This document shows positions 6,874 to 10,775 of a DNA stretch of 10,775 nucleotides, piece by piece. A program made the position numbers and the translations under genes. Numbering within the stretch: position 1 is the first letter of the stretch; each line of letters starts with the position of its first letter. This DNA is from Holdemanella sp. MSK.7.32 (GTDB taxonomy: Bacteria > Bacillota_I > Bacilli_A > Erysipelotrichales > Erysipelotrichaceae), in assembly GCF_024460475.1 (NCBI RefSeq), contig NZ_JANFYN010000061.1:1-10775 (forward strand). The letters run 5' to 3'. The notes under the pieces are model-generated. The model ran no database searches. It was not told the origin of the DNA and saw only the letters and a program-made list of their open reading frames with translations.

Positions 6874-7197
6874 ATGAAAAGAGTATACTTATTTTGTGAT
6901 AATGGGATGTCAACAAGTATGATGGCACAACGTATGCAGGACGTGGCTGACAGTCACAACTTGCCAATTGAATGTAAGGCATTTTCATATAAAATCATTC
7001 AAGACATCATTGAAAAAAATACTTTAGATTGTATCTTGATTGGTCCACAAACTAAATTCTTATTTGATGAAATCAATAAAAAATACGGTGATAAAACACC
7101 AGTTATGGTTATTGATCCAACAGATTATGGTATGATGGATGCAGAAAAAGTATTAAAAAAAGCTATCGTGCAAATGAAAAAATTTAAAAACAAATAA
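6874..7197 (+). CDS. PTS lactose/cellobiose-family IIB component
   Basis: This 107-residue protein is a cellobiose-type enzyme IIB. The phosphorylated cysteine is C8, at the head of a phosphate-binding loop C-D-N-G-M-S-T-S-M (8-16), as in ChbB/CelA proteins. The length matches free-standing IIB proteins. It has an AGGAG ribosome binding site (6863-6867) overlapping the IIA stop. A terminator-like hairpin follows directly after its stop codon, separating the IIA-IIB pair from the hydrolase genes. With no IIC here, the pair either serves a permease encoded elsewhere or acts as a phosphorylation relay to a regulator. The sequence does not decide between these. Confidence 0.92.
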   Translation: MKRVYLFCDNGMSTSMMAQRMQDVADSHNLPIECKAFSYKIIQDIIEKNTLDCILIGPQTKFLFDEINKKYGDKTPVMVIDPTDYGMMDAEKVLKKAIVQMKKFKNK

Positions 7198-7199
7198 GG

Positions 7200-7226
7200 T
7201 CGCTTTTTTAAAGCGATTTTATTTTT
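7200..7226 (+). terminator. Internal terminator between PTS IIB and glycosylasparaginase
   Basis: TCGCTTT (7200-7206) pairs with AAAGCGA (7210-7216) around TTT and is followed by TTTTATTTTT. The 7-bp stem has only three G-C pairs, so it is probably leaky. Only 24 nt separate it from the next start codon, which leaves no room for a full promoter. Downstream genes therefore probably depend on read-through, giving lower expression than IIA-IIB. Confidence 0.65.
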
Positions 7227-7250
7227 GAATCATATGTAGGAGGAAAAGGT

Positions 7251-8210
7251 ATGTACGGAATTATCGCAACATGGAGAATGGCTTTAGAAGGAATTTCAAA
7301 AGCAGATTCTATGTTAAAAAATAACGAAAGTGCGGCGGATTCGATTGAAGAAGCAATCAAAGCTGTAGAGGATTTTGAATACTATAAAAGTGTAGGATAT
7401 GGAGGACTTCCAAATGAAGAAATGGAAGTGGAATTAGATGCTGCTTTTATGGATGGGGATACACTAGAATTTGGATGTGTTGGAGGTGTTAAAGATTTTG
7501 CCAACCCTGTTAGTATTGCACGTAGTCTAATGCACTATGATGCCAACAATTTCTTAGTGGGTCAAGGAGCTGAAAAATATGCTTCAAGACATGGCTTTGA
7601 AAGAAAAACAATGCTTACAGATCGTGCCAAGATTCATTATCACAATCGTACAAAAGAAATCACAAATACGGAATTAAAACCATATTCAGGACATGATACA
7701 GTAGGTATGGTTTGTCTAGATACTGCAGGACATATGACAAGTGCTACAAGTACTTCTGGATTGTTCATGAAACATCCAGGGCGTCTAGGCGATTCGCCCG
7801 TATGTGGTTCTGGATTCTATGTAGATTCTTTTGTTGGAGGAGCGAGTGCTACAGGTTTAGGTGAAGATGTTATGAAGGGCTGTGTTTCTTATGAAATTGT
7901 TCGCCTAATGAAAGAAGGCATGCATCCTCAACAAGCGTGTGAAAAGGCTGTACACGATTTTGATTTAGAATTAAAACGAAGAAGAGGGAAAGCTGGAGAC
8001 ATGTCTTTGATTGCGATGAATAATAAGGGTGAATGGGGTTGTGCTACAAATATTGAAGGTTTTAGTTTTGTAGTGGCAACTGAAAAACAAGCCCCAACAG
8101 TATATTTAGTAAATCATGATGCGGATGGAAAATGCACATTTGAAGTCGCAAGTAAAGAATGGATGGACAACTATATGGCCACGCGCACAGCTCCATTAGT
8201 AAGGAAATAA
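7251..8210 (+). CDS. N4-(beta-N-acetylglucosaminyl)-L-asparaginase (glycosylasparaginase) family Ntn hydrolase
   Basis: The 319-residue protein is an Ntn hydrolase of the glycosylasparaginase/isoaspartyl peptidase family and closest to the glycosylasparaginase branch. GHDTVGMV gives the nucleophile T150; self-cleavage between D149 and T150 would create alpha and beta subunits. Other family motifs are TSTSG (166-170), GRLGDSPVCGSG (177-188) for substrate binding, and TGLGED (201-206). W8 lies in the TW motif near the N-terminus. These enzymes split GlcNAc-Asn into aspartate and 1-amino-GlcNAc, which breaks down to GlcNAc and ammonia. There is no signal peptide, so it would act on imported glycosylated Asn. 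AGGAGG (7238-7243) precedes the start. It follows the PTS pair and precedes M20 and CutC genes. An isoaspartyl peptidase or plain asparaginase role remains possible. Confidence 0.9.
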   Translation: MYGIIATWRMALEGISKADSMLKNNESAADSIEEAIKAVEDFEYYKSVGYGGLPNEEMEVELDAAFMDGDTLEFGCVGGVKDFANPVSIARSLMHYDANNFLVGQGAEKYASRHGFERKTMLTDRAKIHYHNRTKEITNTELKPYSGHDTVGMVCLDTAGHMTSATSTSGLFMKHPGRLGDSPVCGSGFYVDSFVGGASATGLGEDVMKGCVSYEIVRLMKEGMHPQQACEKAVHDFDLELKRRRGKAGDMSLIAMNNKGEWGCATNIEGFSFVVATEKQAPTVYLVNHDADGKCTFEVASKEWMDNYMATRTAPLVRK

Positions 8211-8211
8211 A

Positions 8212-9333
8212 ATGGAAGAAGAATTATTAAAGAAGATTGATGAAATCAGTGATGAGATGATTTCAGGAATCAAAAGAATTGTTCAAATCGATAGTGTACA
8301 AAGTGAAGCTAAGCCAGGTATACCTTTTGGAGAAGGCGTAAATAAAGCTTTAGAAGAAGCATTGAAATTAGCTCGTGAATTAGGTTTTGAAACAGAAAAC
8401 GTCGATCATATGGTGGGTATTGCCAAATATGGTACAGGAGAAGACTATATTGGCATTATGGGACATTTAGACGTTGTTCCTGTAGGAGAAGGATGGAATC
8501 ATCCTCCGTTCTCAGCTTATGAAGATGAAAATGGCAGAATCTTTGCCCGTGGTATTTTAGATAATAAAGGACCGACTTTATCTTGTTTATATGCACTCTA
8601 TGCCATAAAGGAATTGAAAATTCAGTTAAAGCGTCCTGTTTATATTTTGTTTGGAACGAATGAAGAAACGGGATTTGAAGATTTAACACATTTCCTTAAA
8701 GTCAGAAAACCACCTATTATGGGCTGGACACCCGATTGTAAATATCCGGTTGTATATGCGGAAAGAGGAAGAAGTACCTATCGTGTGAGCACGGCTATTG
8801 AAAATAAAACTGTATTCAATCAATTTATTAATGAATATATTTTATCAGACAATGGATTTGGAAATAAATTGGGACTCAATATTGAGGATCCTGAATTTGG
8901 TAAAATGCAGATGAGTAATAAAAAGCTGGTGGATTTAGAAGGAAAACTTGGCTTTGACTTCTCTTTTAGCTATCCTGCAAGTATTAGTAATGATACAATA
9001 GAGATGACAATCAAATCTAAATTAAGCAAAGGACTGCAAGTAGAATGTATACATAATTATGATCCTGTTTATTTTGATAAAAATGGATTCTTATGTCAAA
9101 CATTAAAGGCGACTTATGAAAAGGTAACAGGCATGGATGGTACGCCAGTTACAACTACGGGTGGAACTTATGCGAAGATCATGCCAAATATAGTTCCTTT
9201 TGGACCTAGTTTTCCTGGGCAAAAGGGCATTGGGCACAATCCGAATGAATGGATGGATCGTAGTGATTTGATTTTAAATGCGAAAATATACGCATTAAGT
9301 ATAGTGAGGTTGGCTAATGGAGAGAATGATTGA
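8212..9333 (+). CDS. M20-family dipeptidase, short PepV/Sapep-like
   Basis: This 373-residue cytosolic metallodipeptidase carries the M20 motifs: GHLDVVP (H85, D87), RGILDNKGP (D117, bridging), NEETG (E151 catalytic, E152 ligand), PDCKYP (D175) and GHNPNEW (H342). The first ligands sit within two residues of those known for Lactobacillus PepV (His87, Asp119, Glu154, Asp177), but the last His is at 342 instead of about 439, and total length is 373 instead of about 470. The missing residues fall in the lid region between roughly 190 and 290. The catalytic core is intact, so it should be active with a smaller lid and perhaps a different substrate range. It starts 1 nt after the asparaginase stop with AAGGA (8201-8205) upstream, and overlaps cutC by 17 nt. 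Translational coupling along the operon is likely. Confidence 0.9.
   Translation: MEEELLKKIDEISDEMISGIKRIVQIDSVQSEAKPGIPFGEGVNKALEEALKLARELGFETENVDHMVGIAKYGTGEDYIGIMGHLDVVPVGEGWNHPPFSAYEDENGRIFARGILDNKGPTLSCLYALYAIKELKIQLKRPVYILFGTNEETGFEDLTHFLKVRKPPIMGWTPDCKYPVVYAERGRSTYRVSTAIENKTVFNQFINEYILSDNGFGNKLGLNIEDPEFGKMQMSNKKLVDLEGKLGFDFSFSYPASISNDTIEMTIKSKLSKGLQVECIHNYDPVYFDKNGFLCQTLKATYEKVTGMDGTPVTTTGGTYAKIMPNIVPFGPSFPGQKGIGHNPNEWMDRSDLILNAKIYALSIVRLANGEND
9306..9310 (+). promoter_or_regulatory. Ribosome binding site favouring the CutC start at 9317
   Basis: GAGGT lies 6 nt before ATG 9317, inside the M20 gene. The alternative ATG at 9326 has only GGAGA at 2 nt, which is too close. Family members usually begin a few residues before the EVCAGS motif, which both starts allow. 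Confidence 0.55.
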
Positions 9334-10060
9334 AGTATGTGCAGGTAGTTATCAAGATTGTATAGCTGCATATCAGGGTAGTGCAAAGAGGGTTGAATTA
9401 AATAGTGCGTTAAGTGTTGGTGGCTTAACACCAAGTGTCGCAAGTCTAGTTCGTGTAAAACAAGAAACAGACTTAACAGTTATTTGCATGGTACGTGTGC
9501 GTGCTGCTGGTTTCTGTTATGAAAAAGAAGATATAGAAATTATGTTTGAAGATGCCAAGATTCTTTTGGATCATGGTGCTGATGGAATTGCGTTTGGTTT
9601 TTTAAATGAGGATGGCACAATTTGTGAAGAGGACACAAAAAGAATGATCGACTTGATTCATTCATACAATAAGGAAGCTGTATTCCACAGAGCTTTTGAT
9701 GTAACGCCAGATGCATTTGAAGCCATTGAAACATTGATTGATTTAGGAGCGGATCGCGTACTTACAAGTGGACAAAAATCAAAAGCTATGGAAGGTATTG
9801 ATTTAATTAAAGTATTGAATAATCAATATGGTGATAAGATTCAGATTCTTCCTGGCAGTGGAATGAATGCAGAAAACGCAAAAATGATGATGAATTATAC
9901 AGGCGTATATCAGGTGCATTCATCTTGTAAGAATTATAAAGCAGATACAACCACAACAAAAAATGGTGTTTCATATAGTTACTTAGAAAGTCCACATGAA
10001 AATGACTATGATGTAGTGGACGTAGAGTTGGTAAAAAAATTAGTTGATAGTATTAAATAA
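9317..10060 (+). CDS. cutC: CutC-family TIM-barrel protein
   Basis: The 247-residue protein matches CutC (Escherichia coli CutC is 248). Conserved blocks are EVCAGS (6-11), RVELNSALSVGGLTPS, the FHRAFD strand end, LTSGQKS and VHSS near the C-terminus. The fold is a TIM barrel with conserved His, Arg and Asp residues that look like an enzyme site. The name comes from a reported copper phenotype, but the molecular function is not settled. Here it is the last gene of an operon with a PTS pair, a glycosylasparaginase and an M20 dipeptidase and overlaps the latter by 17 nt, with no copper gene nearby. A role in sugar or glycosylamine metabolism fits the context better; this is inference. It ends 5 nt before a strong terminator. 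Confidence 0.92.
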   Translation: MERMIEVCAGSYQDCIAAYQGSAKRVELNSALSVGGLTPSVASLVRVKQETDLTVICMVRVRAAGFCYEKEDIEIMFEDAKILLDHGADGIAFGFLNEDGTICEEDTKRMIDLIHSYNKEAVFHRAFDVTPDAFEAIETLIDLGADRVLTSGQKSKAMEGIDLIKVLNNQYGDKIQILPGSGMNAENAKMMMNYTGVYQVHSSCKNYKADTTTTKNGVSYSYLESPHENDYDVVDVELVKKLVDSIK

Positions 10061-10065
10061 TGTGG

Positions 10066-10107
10066 AAAAGACTGTAACAAAGCAAATTTATCTTGTTACA
10101 GTCTTTT
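10066..10107. terminator. Bidirectional terminator between cutC and the MATE remnant
   Basis: A perfect 15-bp stem (10066-10080 with 10093-10107) encloses a 12-nt loop, with GTTTTG after it on the + strand. It ends the PTS-cutC operon. The last codons of the - strand MATE fragment (K-T-V-T-R-stop) are encoded in the stem and loop, so the MATE stop codon lies inside the terminator. Confidence 0.85.
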
Positions 10108-10735
10108 GTTTTGAGTAAATTAGAATCGCGATTATAGCCGTTACTACATCGGCTGTAGCCTGAGAAATCAAGATTCCATGGAAGGTAAATAATTTAGATA
10201 ATATGACAATGCAGATTGCGTAAATAACACCTTGTCTAGAAATGGATAAAATTAAAGCAGGAAGTGCTTTTCCTTCCGATTGAAATAGAGTTGTAAAGAC
10301 TAAGATTATACCTACACACGGACTAGATAGAACAAGTAGTCTTAACATAAGGCTTCCCGTTTGAATAATGTGTGCATCATTCATAAAGGATTGGATGATA
10401 TACGGAGCAAAAACACTTAGGATAACGGCAGTAATGAGTGCAAATGTGACTTCGATAAAAATGTCAAACTTAATGAATGCACGTAGGCGTTCTGTGTTTT
10501 TGGCTCCATAATTAAATCCTAAAAGTGGTTGTGCCCCAAACGCAAAACCAACCATGATCAATAACAGGATCATATTCACTTTTAGGGCGATTCCCATTGC
10601 GGCAACATTTTCATTGCCGAACACAACTAAATAACGATTTGTCAAAGCTACACCAATACTCGACATTAAATTTGTGATAGAAGCAGGAATTCCAATGGTG
10701 AAGATATCTAAAAACTCTTTTTTCGTATTATAGAA
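10088..10735 (-). pseudogene. C-terminal half of a MATE-family efflux transporter, 5'-truncated
   Basis: The open frame encodes about 216 residues that match the second half of a MATE exporter (drug or cation antiporter, normally about 440-460 residues, 12 helices). Visible are six hydrophobic segments (TM7-12), the GAQPLLGFNYGAKN motif and a FQSEGKALPAL-type loop. Homology continues upstream of the first ATG (10666): codons from 10735 read FYNTKKEFLDIFTIGIPAS, typical of the start of the second half. The frame is then closed by TAG at 10736-10738. Beyond that all three - strand frames contain stops within a terminator-like hairpin. The first half is therefore gone, and ATG 10666 has no ribosome binding site. 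A remnant is most likely; a functional half-transporter is unlikely. Confidence 0.75.
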
Positions 10736-10775
10736 CTAGAAGTTATTCAAGTAATAATTCTAGTTTTTTATTTTA
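10734..10775 (+). terminator. Rho-independent terminator-like hairpin at the truncated end of the MATE gene
   Basis: AACTAGAA-G-TTATT (10734-10747) pairs with AATAA-TTCTAGTT (10753-10765) around CAAGT with one bulged G, followed by TTTTATTTTA on the + strand. The T-run makes it a + strand terminator, yet the only + strand gene to its left already has its own. It begins exactly where the MATE coding frame breaks, so it probably arrived with the rearrangement that removed the MATE 5' half. Confidence 0.7.

Noticed and set aside
7198..7250. A riboswitch or T-box leader before the glycosylasparaginase gene
   Set aside because: The 53-nt gap holds only a short hairpin with a T-run and a ribosome binding site, which is too small for any known riboswitch or T-box.
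1..10775. CRISPR arrays, tRNA or rRNA genes, insertion sequences, or phage genes
   Set aside because: No regularly spaced repeats, cloverleaf-type sequences, transposase or integrase motifs were seen; nearly all of the window is accounted for by the genes and terminators listed.

Overview
The window looks like chromosome from an AT-rich, low-GC Gram-positive bacterium (Bacillota). The evidence is strong AGGAGG-type ribosome binding sites, very short intergenic gaps, Rho-independent terminators, a Lac-family PTS, and PepF, PepV-like and M42 peptidases. TGA is used as a stop (pepF), so this is not the Mollicutes code 4. A gut or oral Erysipelotrichia-like host is my best guess from the general style, but no marker gene confirms it.

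Layout: (1) 1-56, tail and terminator of an unseen upstream gene. (2) 60-3756, a + strand operon of two M42-family genes and one M81 (MlrC-like) gene, ended by a bidirectional terminator. (3) 3755-6369, a - strand operon of oligoendopeptidase F and an M19 dipeptidase, overlapping by 4 nt. (4) 6370-6540, a divergent control region. (5) 6541-10060, a + strand operon: PTS IIA, PTS IIB, an internal terminator, glycosylasparaginase-type Ntn hydrolase, a short PepV-like M20 dipeptidase and CutC. (6) 10066-10107, a bidirectional terminator, then the C-terminal half of a MATE transporter on the - strand, cut off at its 5' side by a second hairpin. No stretch over 300 bases lacks a gene.

The genes read as one intracellular peptide and glycopeptide breakdown module: PepF trims oligopeptides, M42, M20 and M19 enzymes finish small peptides, and the glycosylasparaginase would split GlcNAc-Asn left over from N-glycoproteins. 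No peptide transporter and no PTS IIC is present, so uptake must be encoded elsewhere.

The most notable observation is regulatory. Three promoters (M42 operon, pepF operon, PTS operon) each carry the same dyad, TTCCTA-N4/5-TAGGAA. In all three, exactly 33 nt separate the dyad from a -10-like hexamer and exactly 24 nt separate that hexamer from the ATG, and none has a recognisable -35. This suggests one unidentified dimeric activator controlling all three operons. Second, the first M42 gene is intact and full length but has lost three of the family's metal-site residues, while its neighbour keeps them all. It is therefore a candidate pseudoenzyme paired with an active paralogue.
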